From: Opitutaceae bacterium | GTDB lineage: Bacteria; Verrucomicrobiota; Verrucomicrobiia; Opitutales; Opitutaceae | Direction of reading: 5' to 3' | Assembly (NCBI GenBank): GCA_028280945.1 | Contig: JANQKV010000043.1 | Location: 30,792 to 94,791, forward strand | DNA: 64,000 nt | Shown here: positions 1 through 7,121 of the stretch, one piece after another | Numbering within the stretch: the stretch's first letter is position 1 | Layout of the letters: every line of letters starts with the position of its first letter | Notes under the pieces: generated by a model | The model's database searches: none | The model's input: the letters and a program-made list of their open reading frames with translations, nothing else | What the model was told of the DNA's origin: nothing | Translations under genes and position numbers: made by a program

Positions 1-1
1 A

Positions 2-772
2 CTGTCGCCCGGCACCTTCTTTAACATCATCGTGTTTGGCCGTTCGCTCGATGTCTACGCTCCGCGCATGGTGGTGGCGACCGCCGACAACACCTCGCAG
101 GTGGCGGAATGGATCGGCCCCTATTGGCGCTTGCGTGAAGGCAAAATTGAGCGCCGCGGGCCGTTTCGCAAAAACTACGAACCGCAAATGATCGATTGGA
201 ACGGTGCGGGAGGCAGCTCCCGGATGGACTTGGCTTTTGCCGCCGCTTTGGAGATGCGGGCCGATCTTGTTTTCATGATCACCGATGGCACGCCCTCGAT
301 TCGCCAGGGACGTTCCTCATCCGATGAGCAACGCTGGCGTCAACGGGTTGAGCGCTACGAGGAAGAACGGGCGCGTTACGAGGCGAGCCAGCGGGGGCAG
401 CGCGAGATGGCGGGATACGAAGAAAAGCGGGCGGTGTGGCGAGCGGAGCGCGATCGCATCATTGCCGAGCGCGAGGCACGCGGACTCCCGCCGGTGGTGC
501 GTGAGGGCGGTTCACGCGGAGCTCCTTCCCGTCCCGGGCCGTCGCGCCCCGGTCGGCCCACGACTTATTACGAAACGGATGAACTTGTGCGCTTTGTCCG
601 GCGTCAGGCCCGGGTGCTTTACGAAAGCTCCGGCAACGATCTGCCCAGCATCAATGTCGTCGGCTACTCACCCAATGCACGCGGCTCGGCCATCATCGAG
701 ACCCTGGCCGATGTTTTCCCGGGCGGCAGTTCGCGGGTCATCGGAGCCTTCGATGCCGCTACGACTCATTGA
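2..772 (+). CDS. VWA-domain protein, C-terminal part (5' end outside window)
   Basis: The frame is open to the left edge, so this is the 3' part of a longer gene. The first residues read as the second half of a von Willebrand factor A fold: a strand ending NIIVFGRSLDVYAP, the GGSSRMDLAFAAAL segment typical of the MIDAS threonine/serine loop, and the strand-loop DLVFMITDGTPSI. After that loop comes a highly charged Arg/Glu-rich stretch of about 60 residues that looks like a long helix or coiled coil. A Pro/Arg/Gly-rich linker follows, and then what looks like the last strand and helix (INVVGYSPNARG). The charged block therefore appears to be inserted inside the VWA fold. Partners and ligand cannot be judged from this fragment. 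A VOC gene follows after 63 bp. Confidence 0.72.
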   Translation: MSPGTFFNIIVFGRSLDVYAPRMVVATADNTSQVAEWIGPYWRLREGKIERRGPFRKNYEPQMIDWNGAGGSSRMDLAFAAALEMRADLVFMITDGTPSIRQGRSSSDEQRWRQRVERYEEERARYEASQRGQREMAGYEEKRAVWRAERDRIIAEREARGLPPVVREGGSRGAPSRPGPSRPGRPTTYYETDELVRFVRRQARVLYESSGNDLPSINVVGYSPNARGSAIIETLADVFPGGSSRVIGAFDAATTH

Positions 773-835
773 GGCGGGTCAATTTTGTGAGGTTGGAGGT
801 TTTAAAAGCTGCCTGATTGCGTAGGATTAAGTCCT

Positions 836-1228
836 ATGCCTACGGTCAAAAAACTCCTCCATACTCGCATGCGTGTTAATGACATCGATGCGACGGTGAA
901 ATTCTATACGGAAGCCCTCGGGCTGACGGAATCCCGCCGCCACACGTCCCCCCGGGGCGCTCAGTTGGTGTTTTTGCAAACGCCCAACAGCGACGAGGAA
1001 ATCGAGATCTGCCAGATGCCGGACGGCGCACCTGCGGTTGAGGTGCAGGAAGACCTCATGCACCTTGCCTTCGAGGTGGATGACCTTGAGCAGTTTGCCG
1101 CCGAGGCAAAGGCAGCCGGCTACGAACTCAGCGACGGTCCGACCCAAACGGGCAGTGGATCGGTTATCGCCTTCTTCGATGCACCCGAAGGCTACGAAGT
1201 CGAGTTGATCCAGCGGCCGAAGCAGTAG
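836..1228 (+). CDS. VOC / glyoxalase I-like metalloenzyme
   Basis: A 130-residue single-copy protein of the vicinal oxygen chelate superfamily, the size of a GloA-type lactoylglutathione lyase monomer. It shows the two beta-alpha-beta-beta-beta modules. Module 1 starts LLHTRMRVNDIDATVKFYTE, with His9 as a likely metal ligand. Module 2 starts with LMHLAFEVDDLEQFAAEA and ends in DAPEGYEVELIQ, with a His near residue 77 and the terminal Glu of YEVELIQ as further probable ligands. This fits lactoylglutathione lyase (hemithioacetal of methylglyoxal to S-lactoylglutathione), but related VOC dioxygenases and isomerases share the motifs, so the substrate is open. The ATG follows a poorly matched ribosome site. 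It stands alone between the VWA gene and the CRISPR terminator. Confidence 0.8.
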   Translation: MPTVKKLLHTRMRVNDIDATVKFYTEALGLTESRRHTSPRGAQLVFLQTPNSDEEIEICQMPDGAPAVEVQEDLMHLAFEVDDLEQFAAEAKAAGYELSDGPTQTGSGSVIAFFDAPEGYEVELIQRPKQ

Positions 1229-1243
1229 AATGACCAAAGAAAA

Positions 1244-1267
1244 CGCCCCGTTCAAATGAACGGGGCG
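1244..1267 (-). terminator. Intrinsic terminator at the distal end of the CRISPR array
   Basis: A perfect 10-bp stem (CGCCCCGTTC / GAACGGGGCG) with a 4-nt loop. Read on the minus strand it is followed by TTTTCTTT; on the plus strand it has no T-run. It therefore fits termination of the leftward CRISPR transcript rather than of the VOC gene. A second hairpin (CCGCTTCG / CGAAGCGG, 1271-1297) lies between it and the first degenerate repeat. Confidence 0.65.
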
Positions 1268-1304
1268 CAGCCGCTTCGCCAAGGTTTGCCGAAGCGGTAG
1301 TGCA

Positions 1305-2851
1305 GGATCAATCCGCGCACCCCGGGTGGGGTGCGACCGGCGATATGTCCGAGGTTCCGGGTTACCTGCTGTTTCAATCCGCGCACTCCGGATAGGGTAC
1401 GACCAGAGCTAGGTCGTCTGTCGGCTTAGTCATATGTTTCAATCCACGCACCCCGGGTGGGGTGCGACTTCGGAGCTTAATATTTGGGCGCAGTGGTTAT
1501 ACGTTTCAATCCACGTACCCCGGATGGGGTGCGACCCATGCGGCCCTTTCACGGCCGTGTTTTCACGGTTTCAATCCACGCACCCCGGATGGGGTGCGAC
1601 GGTGGCGAGTGAGCCGATGCCGGAAAGCTGGAGTTTCAATCCGCGCACCCCGGATGGGGTGCGACCCCAGTCGGCCCCGCTTCCTCCGGTGGTTTCAGTG
1701 TTTCAATCCGCGCACCCCGGATGGGGTGCGACTTTCACTTCTGCAACCAAGACGATGTAATGGAGTTTCAATCCGCGCACCCCGGATGGGGTGCGACACG
1801 AATAGGCCGGGTTCGCTGGCTTTGTTCGAGTTTCAATCCGCGCACCCCGGATGGGGTGCGACCGACCTGTCGTGGGACTCGCAAACCTGGAGCGGTTTCA
1901 ATCCGCGCACCCCGGATGGGGTGCGACACCTCCTTCCGCATGATGATTTCAGCCATGCGGTTTCAATCCGCGCACCCCGGATGGGGTGCGACGAAGTTCA
2001 CATATAACCCCCTCGTTTCGGCGGTGTTTCAATCCGCGCACCCCGGATGGGGTGCGACAATTTTTGATGTCCAGTTTGCTATCGGTGAGGGGTTTCAATC
2101 CGCGCACCCCGGATGGGGTGCGACGACCCGCCATCCGCCTTTCCCCATATTTATGGAGTTTCAATCCGCGCACCCCGGATGGGGTGCGACCGATATGCGG
2201 CAAGTCCTTTAGATCATCGAGTGTTTCAATCCGCGCACCCCGGATGGGGTGCGACGCCCGGTCCTGCTCTTTGGTACGCTAAACCAGAGTTTCAATCCGC
2301 GCACCCCGGATGGGGTGCGACCTGACGGATAACGGAATGGGTTAGTTACTGTAAACGTTTCAATCCGCGCACCCCGGATGGGGTGCGACCAGAGTTCAAC
2401 GTGGACCCCGCACGCTCTATCAGTTTCAATCCGCGCACCCCGGATGGGGTGCGACAACTCCCGATGTTCTACGGGCAGGACATTCTCCGGTTTCAATCCG
2501 CGCACCCCGGATGGGGTGCGACCAAGGTCGGCCAGGAACTCGAGGCCGTTGTCCGTTTCAATCCGCGCACCCCGGATGGGGTGCGACCAACCGCAACCAA
2601 CAGGGCGGCCACGACCGCCAGTTTCAATCCGCGCACCCCGGATGGGGTGCGACGTGGACTTTATCAGTCCGCAATAGTTAACGGTGGTTTCAATCCGCGC
2701 ACCCCGGATGGGGTGCGACCCTGGCCAACTGGATCGATCGCAACCCCAGACAGTTTCAATCCGCGCACCCCGGATGGGGTGCGACGCACCGAATCCCGGA
2801 CAGTTACGGGACTGGTGTGTTTCAATCCGCGCACCCCGGATGGGGTGCGAC
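1305..2851 (-). CRISPR. Type I-C CRISPR array, 24 repeats, 23 spacers
   Basis: I count 24 copies of a 33-nt repeat. On the plus strand it begins GTTTCAATCC, ends GGGGTGCGAC, and contains the palindrome GCACCCC/GGGGTGC. Repeat starts are 1305, 1371, 1436, 1503, 1568, 1633, 1700, 1765, 1830, 1895, 1960, 2026, 2092, 2158, 2223, 2289, 2357, 2423, 2490, 2555, 2621, 2687, 2753 and 2819. Spacers are 32-35 nt. Read on the minus strand the repeat ends GGATTGAAAC, the usual 5' handle of I-C crRNAs, so transcription runs leftward, in line with the cas genes. Leader-proximal copies (from 1633 rightward) are identical. The five leftmost carry substitutions, and the first (1305) has a damaged end, as expected for the old trailer end. 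Confidence 0.97.
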
Positions 2852-3036
2852 AGCCGCTATGAAAGATGTTGACTGTCAAAGAACAAGAGTGGCTTTTCCG
2901 CGAACCTATGTCCTGGGGTCGAATCGTTCAGACCGCCTGGTAGATCGACTTTCTTAACTCAATGTTCGAAAGCGAGATATGGATGGCGCGAACCCTTGGT
3001 GATGGGAATGGGGGCTCGAGGTTCGCAATCGTGCTT
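2852..3036 (-). promoter_or_regulatory. CRISPR leader region
   Basis: The 185 bp between the cas2 stop codon and the first perfect repeat hold no plausible gene. By position, and because the adjoining repeats are the perfect ones, this is the leader that should carry the array promoter and the integration site for new spacers. The part next to the array is less GC-rich than the surroundings. I cannot assign a promoter with confidence. Confidence 0.6.
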
Positions 3037-3327
3037 TCAGGCCATCAGTGGACCGCCAATGTCGTAACCAGGTTTGGCTCCGTGGTGTTCCACGCGCCTT
3101 CGCCAGTTGTTGCCAAGGTGGTAGAATCGCAGGCTGTCGGTCGCCGGGTCGATGATTTCGAGCAATTCTTTTTTCAAAAACACCAGATCGGCGGGTGGGA
3201 GTTCACATTCGAACACGGAATTCTGCACACGCTGGCCCTTGTTTTCGCAGGCACGAGCGACGTGGCGCAGGCGTTTGGCACCATCGGTGGTGCCGGTGGC
3301 GACGTCGTAAGTGATGAGGACATACAT
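3037..3327 (-). CDS. cas2: CRISPR-associated endonuclease Cas2 (type I-C)
   Basis: A 96-residue Cas2, the usual length, starting at the ATG of MYVLITYDV. An upstream in-frame TTG would add eight residues unlike the family and overlap cas1. The first strand carries the conserved Asp of the ferredoxin-like fold (ITYDV). The body has the I-C signatures [11 protein letters not shown], the DSLRFYHLG segment and a C-terminal [18 protein letters not shown]. Cas2 dimers bridge two Cas1 dimers in the spacer-integration complex. It lies 14 bp after the cas1 stop and is the last protein gene before the leader. Confidence 0.95.
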   Translation of the reverse strand: MYVLITYDVATGTTDGAKRLRHVARACENKGQRVQNSVFECELPPADLVFLKKELLEIIDPATDSLRFYHLGNNWRRRVEHHGAKPGYDIGGPLMA

Positions 3328-3341
3328 GGATTGAGGGCGGG

Positions 3342-4382
3342 TTAACGCCAAAGAAAGGCGGGATAGGCGTCGAGGTCGCCGCGCAGGTGGCGGGTCAACA
3401 GGCGGGCTTGGAGGTGGGGTACGAGGCCGAGGGTAACTTTTTCGTCGAGAAAGGGATGGATGAGTTCGTCGTTTTTGCGCTCCTGCCAGGCAACGAGCAC
3501 TTGCTTGCGCGCATCGTCGCGGAGGCGAACAGCACCCGTGGGCTCGGTAATGAAGTCGGTGGGTTTGAGTTGTTGCCGGTTGAAGAGCGTCAGGACAAGC
3601 CGGTCGGCAAGGACGGGGCGGAGCTCTTCCATAAGGTCGAGCGCCAGTCCGGGGCGACCGGGACGGTCGCGGTGAAGGAAGCCGACGGCGGCGTCCAGAC
3701 CAACGGCCTCACAGGCGGACCGAACATCATGGGCCAGCAGGCTGTAGAGAAACGAAAGCAAGGTATTCGGAGGGTCCAAGGGGGGACGGCGGCTCCGTTG
3801 GGTGAAGCGAAAGCTGGGTTCGGGATGGGTCAGAAGGTGGTTAAATTGTTGGAAATAGGAATCAGCAGCATCGCCTTCGATGCCGCGCAGAGCGTCGAGA
3901 TCGGGTGCTGCGAGGGTGGCCTCGATCCGGTGAGCGAGGTGGGCGGCGGCCTGTGCCAATGATTCCGCCCGGGGGGAACCCGCTGGTGCATGATCGCGCT
4001 GGGCGCGTTGCAGGATGAGTCGAGAATTGGCGATTTTTGCGGCTATGCAGCTTCGGGCGACAGTGAGGCTGGCATTAGGATCGTCGGCAGCGCGATACTG
4101 GGCGCGGCGCAGGAGGACGTTGCCGGGGGCGTAACGGTGGCTGGTGGCGAGGAGGCGACCATGGGGGTCGCAGAACGAAAGGGTCACGCCGCGGTCCGCG
4201 CAGGCAGCCATGAGTTGAGGTGAAGCCCCGATATCCCAGCCGAAGGTGACGATGCCTTCGAGATTGTGCAAAGGCACCCGAAGCTTGGTTTCTCGGGCAA
4301 TTCGGACCGCTACGGTTTCACCATCTTGAAGCAAGTAGGCCCCATCAGTGGTGACATAGAGGGTGTTCAGGTGTCGACGCAT
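3342..4382 (-). CDS. cas1: CRISPR-associated integrase Cas1 (type I-C)
   Basis: A 346-residue Cas1, normal for the I-C subtype. I chose the ATG of [17 protein letters not shown] because family members begin there and it lies 20 bp after the cas4 stop; an in-frame extension to 4436 overlaps cas4. The N-terminal beta domain runs to about residue 80. The helical catalytic domain carries the metal-binding triad: Glu in [12 protein letters not shown], His in [13 protein letters not shown] and the acidic end of LALDLMEE. It catalyses the transesterifications that insert prespacers at the leader-proximal repeat, with Cas2 and Cas4. Confidence 0.96.
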   Translation of the reverse strand: MRRHLNTLYVTTDGAYLLQDGETVAVRIARETKLRVPLHNLEGIVTFGWDIGASPQLMAACADRGVTLSFCDPHGRLLATSHRYAPGNVLLRRAQYRAADDPNASLTVARSCIAAKIANSRLILQRAQRDHAPAGSPRAESLAQAAAHLAHRIEATLAAPDLDALRGIEGDAADSYFQQFNHLLTHPEPSFRFTQRSRRPPLDPPNTLLSFLYSLLAHDVRSACEAVGLDAAVGFLHRDRPGRPGLALDLMEELRPVLADRLVLTLFNRQQLKPTDFITEPTGAVRLRDDARKQVLVAWQERKNDELIHPFLDEKVTLGLVPHLQARLLTRHLRGDLDAYPAFLWR

Positions 4383-4402
4383 GACGAGGGGTTTGACTCG
4401 AG

Positions 4403-5029
4403 CTAAAGTTGAGAACGGATCTGCCGGCGAAACCACCCTTCGGCCCCACGGGAAAAGCGCAGAGCTTGGGGGAGGCAGAGGTCGAGGAGAGAACAGTTGT
4501 CACATTTGGGCTCGCGAATCGCGGGCGGAGTTTTTCCCGAGGCGATCAATTGGTGAAGCTCACGGGTGGCAGCGTAGGTACGGGCGCGCAGGTTGTCGTC
4601 AAAGGTGACTTCAGTGCGTCGTCTTCTTTGCCCGTAGTAAAGGGCACCTTGGTTGATCGTCGTCCGGCGCATTTCCTCCAGGCACAGAGCCTGGGCGCAG
4701 AGCTGGATGCGGTCGCAATCGTTGGCCTTGGGTCGGCCGCGTTTGTATTCGACTGGTAGAAGGGTGCCGTCACGGTGAAATTCGACAATGTCGGCGACCC
4801 CGCGCAGCCCGAATTGGCGGGAACTCAGATACAGTGAACGCATAATGCGCACGCCGGGGCGGGTTTCGTGTTTGGGCTCGTGAGCACGTTCATGAAGCAC
4901 GCGGCCCTGGGCGGTGAGCTGGTTCTCGGCCCAGAGCTGTTCGTTGTGGATCAGGGCGCACTGTCGCGGGCAGAAGAGCAGATGTTGCAGCGCCGAGATG
5001 GGAAGAAGATCAGCCTCGGCGTAGGACAT
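4403..5029 (-). CDS. cas4: Cas4 PD-(D/E)XK exonuclease with Fe-S cluster (type I-C)
   Basis: A 208-residue Cas4. The conserved features are an N-terminal Cys in LLFCPRQCALIH, a RecB-type nuclease core (GVADIVEF, then PVEYKRG supplying the acidic/Lys residues) and the C-terminal CDNCSLLDLC cysteine cluster, which with the N-terminal Cys binds a 4Fe-4S cluster. Cas4 trims prespacers and helps select PAM and orientation together with Cas1-Cas2. It starts 12 bp after the stop of the PIN gene, which separates it from the interference genes. In ordinary I-C operons cas4 follows cas7 directly. Confidence 0.95.
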   Translation of the reverse strand: MSYAEADLLPISALQHLLFCPRQCALIHNEQLWAENQLTAQGRVLHERAHEPKHETRPGVRIMRSLYLSSRQFGLRGVADIVEFHRDGTLLPVEYKRGRPKANDCDRIQLCAQALCLEEMRRTTINQGALYYGQRRRRTEVTFDDNLRARTYAATRELHQLIASGKTPPAIREPKCDNCSLLDLCLPQALRFSRGAEGWFRRQIRSQL

Positions 5030-5041
5030 CGCGTGAAGGGG

Positions 5042-5428
5042 CTACCAAATGGTTTTGACGGGGAAGTGGGCAAACGCCTCATCGACCGTCACCAGGGTGA
5101 GGTCTTCGAGGTGCGCTTGGGCGGCCAGAAATCGGTCTGCAGGATCCCGATGATCTTGCGGGAAGTTGCCCGCCAGAGCTGCGTGCCGCGGGCCAAGAGC
5201 CAGCGGTTGCCAAGATTGTTCTGCCAAGGTCTGTCCCCAGTCGGGGGACGATCCCAGGGCCAATCCAAGGCGTCCAAGTCGGAGTTTGTTTTCGATTTCC
5301 CAGATGGAAACGGCACTCACAAAGACTGGCATGTCCCCTTTTGTGATCGCGCGCCGGGCACGCTGCGAAAGTCGGGGATTGGACTCCAGCCACCAGAGGA
5401 CCGCATGGGTATCAAGCAGCAGTCTCAC
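5042..5428 (-). CDS. PIN-domain toxin (VapC-like) inside the cas operon
   Basis: A 128-residue PIN-domain RNase-type protein. The acidic active-site residues are visible: Asp6 in LLLDTHAVLWW, Glu44 in SAVSIWEIENK, Asp95/Asp98 in HRDPADRFLAAQA and Asp116 in LVTVDEAF. It is the size and type of VapC toxins paired with Phd-like antitoxins (COG3744-type). Its start codon overlaps the antitoxin stop by 4 bp (ATGA), the usual coupling of such pairs. Known PIN toxins cleave tRNA or rRNA; the target here is unknown. The pair sits between cas7 and cas4 in the same orientation, so transcription from the cas promoter could also drive it. Confidence 0.9.
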   Translation of the reverse strand: MRLLLDTHAVLWWLESNPRLSQRARRAITKGDMPVFVSAVSIWEIENKLRLGRLGLALGSSPDWGQTLAEQSWQPLALGPRHAALAGNFPQDHRDPADRFLAAQAHLEDLTLVTVDEAFAHFPVKTIW

Positions 5429-5688
5429 GAATTCAACGGATCAGTGGGGGAAGGCACGAGGCCGGCGTCGGCATCGTCCAGAGGTTTCAACGGCTCGTCG
5501 GGATCATCGTAGGAGAGCAGTCCTTTCCAGGCTCCCGGTTGGCGATTGGCTTGAGCGGGCACGGGCGCGAGTCGCGCGATGGGCTTGCCTGCCCGCGCGA
5601 GCGTGATCTCTTCACCGGCCTCTACTCGGGCGAGCAGCTTGGAGAGGTGCGTCTTGGCTTCGTGGATGTTGACAGTATCTGAGGACAT
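5425..5688 (-). CDS. Phd/YefM-type antitoxin inside the cas operon
   Basis: An 87-residue protein with the Phd/YefM fold at the N-terminus (VNIHEAKTHLSKLLARVEAG, then EEITLARAGKPIARLAP). The C-terminal tail is acidic and probably disordered (DDPDEPLKPLDDADAGL) and is the part expected to plug the PIN active site. The N-terminal half of such proteins binds operator DNA and represses its own promoter. It overlaps the toxin gene by 4 bp. A candidate promoter and short inverted repeat lie immediately upstream (5695-5723), so the pair could be autoregulated separately from the cas genes. Confidence 0.88.
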   Translation of the reverse strand: MSSDTVNIHEAKTHLSKLLARVEAGEEITLARAGKPIARLAPVPAQANRQPGAWKGLLSYDDPDEPLKPLDDADAGLVPSPTDPLNS

Positions 5689-5694
5689 GCCGAT

Positions 5695-5723
5695 TACTTA
5701 GCTAATCTAATGGACTAAGTCAA
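5695..5723 (-). promoter_or_regulatory. Candidate promoter/operator of the embedded toxin-antitoxin pair
   Basis: On the minus strand TTGACT (5723-5718) is followed after 17 bp by TAAGTA (5700-5695), a plausible -35/-10 pair just before the antitoxin ATG at 5688; the transcript would be nearly leaderless. The arms ACTTAG (5696-5701) and CTAAGT (5715-5720) form an inverted repeat spanning the spacer, a reasonable operator for a Phd-type repressor. The stretch is visibly AT-richer than its surroundings. This is inferred from sequence only. Confidence 0.4.
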
Positions 5724-5742
5724 TGGTGGTGGCCTGAGCTTC

Positions 5743-6639
5743 TCAGATCCGGCGATGGAGGGTGACACCGGTGGGGAGGTTGGCCTCGTCGATGGTCAGG
5801 TCGTAGTCGGAAAATGCGCGCGGCACCTCGACACCGGGCTTCTTGGTCACGGTCACGCGCTCAAAGAGTTTGTGGGAAGGGGCATTGCCAAGGGCGGAGT
5901 CGTGTTCGAAAACGAGCAGGGCTCGGGGAGCCATTTCTCCGCGGGCGGCGGAGTGATCGTGATCGAACATGTTCTCGAGGCTTTCGAATAGCAGTTCGAG
6001 GTCTTCATCGGAAAAACCCGTTTGTTGGGCGAATGCCGCGCTGACGAAACCGTGTGCTCGATACAATCCGTAGGGGACGATTTCCTTGCGCCCCATGGTG
6101 CGGTTGCTGCCGTCCTGCTTTTCGGATTCTTCGACAGTCGTGACTGCCATGCGGGTGAGTGATTGCTCCTGAGATACGATGGGGTCGATGGAGGACGCGA
6201 AGGCAAGCTGGACGGGCCCTCGCACCTGGCCGCAGTTGACTCCCGTGGTCATGACGGCTCCGAACATACGGATATCGAAATAAGTCTGGCACATCCATTG
6301 GCGGGCTTGGTCGGCGATCCGGTTTTTTTCTTCGGCTTTGGTCTTCTTTTCGATTTTCAGACCCAGCGCGTCGTAAGCCCTTTGGTGGGCATGGTTGAGG
6401 ATTGAACGTTCTTTCACATAGATGTCGTATCCGTCTTCGGGGGAGCCGTCGGTTTTGGTTTGAACCAGACTGACGTAGTTGCGGATTTTTCGCTTCAGGC
6501 AGACGTCCGAAACCCACCCGTGTTGAGTCTCATAGTCCATGCGAGGGGAATTGGCGTTGTCGGGATCGCCGTTGGGGTTGCCGTTTTTGACATCGAAGAG
6601 GAAGACGAATTCGTAGCGTTTTTGGATGGGGGATTTCAT
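5743..6639 (-). CDS. cas7c: Cas7c (Csd2), Cascade backbone subunit
   Basis: A 298-residue Csd2/Cas7c, the usual length. The N-terminus has the family hallmark FLFDVKNGNPNGDPDNANSP. Later segments LKRKIRNYV, DIRMFGAVMTTG and QVRGPVQLAFASSIDPI match the RRM-like core of the I-C subfamily. Several copies polymerise along the crRNA spacer in the I-C Cascade complex. It follows cas8c after 11 bp. About 54 bp downstream the toxin-antitoxin pair interrupts the normal order. Confidence 0.96.
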   Translation of the reverse strand: MKSPIQKRYEFVFLFDVKNGNPNGDPDNANSPRMDYETQHGWVSDVCLKRKIRNYVSLVQTKTDGSPEDGYDIYVKERSILNHAHQRAYDALGLKIEKKTKAEEKNRIADQARQWMCQTYFDIRMFGAVMTTGVNCGQVRGPVQLAFASSIDPIVSQEQSLTRMAVTTVEESEKQDGSNRTMGRKEIVPYGLYRAHGFVSAAFAQQTGFSDEDLELLFESLENMFDHDHSAARGEMAPRALLVFEHDSALGNAPSHKLFERVTVTKKPGVEVPRAFSDYDLTIDEANLPTGVTLHRRI

Positions 6640-6650
6640 GGGGATTTAAA

Positions 6651-7121
6651 TCAGGCGTTGGCAGTTTGGGTTTCTTTGAGTGGGGCGATGAGGAGCGTGT
6701 CGTTATAAGGGTCGAGTCCGAGGTGCTCCAGCCAAGCAACCCGATCTTCGCCTTTGCGCTTGTTCCAGTGGTTTTGATGATGAAAACCCACGGTGAAGAG
6801 GGCTTGTTCCTTGGTGCTAAAGGAGGACGCAACTTCATCGATTTTCAGAGCGCGAGTTATGGTTTCGAACTCGTTGTTGAGGCGGATGGCGAGTCCAGTG
6901 GCCTGCGCTCCCTTGTTTTTTAAGGCGGCCTTGTAGTGGCGGACATAGCTTTCGTTTAGACGCGAGTAGGTCGCCAAGGGGCGGGCGAAGAACTTGCTGT
7001 AAAACTTCGTGGTCAGGTCGGAGTTTACGGTGCGAGGAAGATTCGCGAGGCGTTGCATCTCTCCGAAGCAGGAGAAAATGCGGCCTAGCAGATAGGCGGA
7101 TTTATCTTCTTTTGGATTCAT
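6651..7121 (-). CDS. Possible internal Cas11c small subunit within cas8c
   Basis: In studied I-C systems the Cas11c small subunit is produced from an internal start in the 3' region of cas8c. Here an in-frame ATG at 7121 begins MNPKEDKSAYLLGRIFSCFG, which resembles the start of known Cas11c products (a MN/MNP followed by the YLLGRLFA motif), and would give 156 residues sharing the cas8c stop. I see no clear Shine-Dalgarno sequence before it (the bases upstream are C-rich), so a separate product is an inference from family knowledge. Confidence 0.4.
   Translation of the reverse strand: MNPKEDKSAYLLGRIFSCFGEMQRLANLPRTVNSDLTTKFYSKFFARPLATYSRLNESYVRHYKAALKNKGAQATGLAIRLNNEFETITRALKIDEVASSFSTKEQALFTVGFHHQNHWNKRKGEDRVAWLEHLGLDPYNDTLLIAPLKETQTANA

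Noticed and set aside
1434..2879. Open frames with repeating motifs such as SIRAPRMGCD and RTPSGVRGLK on both strands
   Set aside because: These are translations of the CRISPR repeats, not proteins.
2852..3036. A tRNA-like stretch in the leader (GTCGAATC near 2918)
   Set aside because: No cloverleaf or matching acceptor stem could be drawn around it.
5042..5688. A second CRISPR-associated function for the PIN protein as an added Cas nuclease
   Set aside because: Its paired Phd-like antitoxin, ATGA coupling and own promoter-like sequence fit a toxin-antitoxin module better.
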